Shown one piece after another: positions 6,192-6,203 of a DNA stretch of 6,203 nucleotides (positions are counted from its first letter, which is position 1; the number at the start of each line of letters is the position of its first letter). The stretch comes from an uncultured Clostridia bacterium. GTDB lineage: Bacteria; Bacillota; Clostridia; Lachnospirales; Lachnospiraceae. The stretch covers positions 1 through 6,203 of the forward strand of contig CAMORF010000147.1 in assembly GCA_946623485.1 (NCBI GenBank). The letters are read 5' to 3'. The translations under genes and the position numbers were made by a program. The notes under the pieces were generated by a model that searched no databases, was not told the DNA's origin, and saw nothing but the letters and a program-made list of their open reading frames with translations.

Positions 6192-6203
6192 ATGTTTATC
6201 ATG
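6192..6203 (+). CDS. Probable start of the next gene (only four codons visible)
   Basis: AAGGA (6182-6186) is followed 5 nt later by ATG TTT ATC ATG, open to the window edge. The second ATG (6201) is in the same frame and has its own AGGA (6189-6192) 8 nt upstream. It begins 40 nt after the YdcF-like stop with no terminator between, so cotranscription is plausible. Nothing can be said about the product, and a chance ATG is possible. Confidence 0.35.

Overview
The window carries three substantial genes and reads as accessory or housekeeping DNA from a fairly GC-rich, Gram-positive anaerobe. A Lachnospiraceae-like member of the Clostridia is my best guess. This is an inference from three things: the style of the GH13/GlgX-like protein, the two-component-free MMPL-type RND transporter, and a large membrane-anchored YdcF/DUF218 protein. 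Nothing in the window fixes the species.

Positions 1-1778 (minus strand) hold the first about 592 codons of a glycogen-debranching/isoamylase-like GH13 protein that runs off the left edge. It uses a TTG start behind a good Shine-Dalgarno sequence. The fold-defining sequence is well preserved, but the GH13 catalytic positions are replaced, so it looks like a pseudoenzyme. A 219-bp gap (1779-1997) holds its probable promoter.

Positions 1998-4196 (minus strand) encode a complete 12-TM MMPL-family RND transporter with both Asp-Tyr proton-relay pairs. Its start codon lies just downstream, in transcript sense, of a striking 2.6-copy tandem repeat (4216-4354). Each repeat unit contains a 10-bp-arm hairpin, so if the transporter promoter lies at about 4453-4482 the mRNA would carry three hairpins in a roughly 250-nt leader.

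Positions 4355-4540 are the rest of a divergent intergenic region, with a perfect TATAAT on the minus strand, an overlapping 10-bp palindrome and an 11-bp direct repeat. Positions 4541-6151 (plus strand) encode a 536-residue YdcF-like protein with an extra extracytoplasmic domain, about six N-terminal TM segments, a cytoplasmic-style DUF218 domain carrying an unusual insertion, and a C-terminal TM segment. A further plus-strand gene probably begins at the right edge (6192).

The transporter and the YdcF-like protein are both envelope proteins sharing a divergent control region, which suggests but does not prove a common envelope-related role. The GH13-like gene has its own promoter candidate and need not be functionally linked. 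I found no CRISPR array, tRNA, rRNA, insertion sequence or recognised riboswitch.
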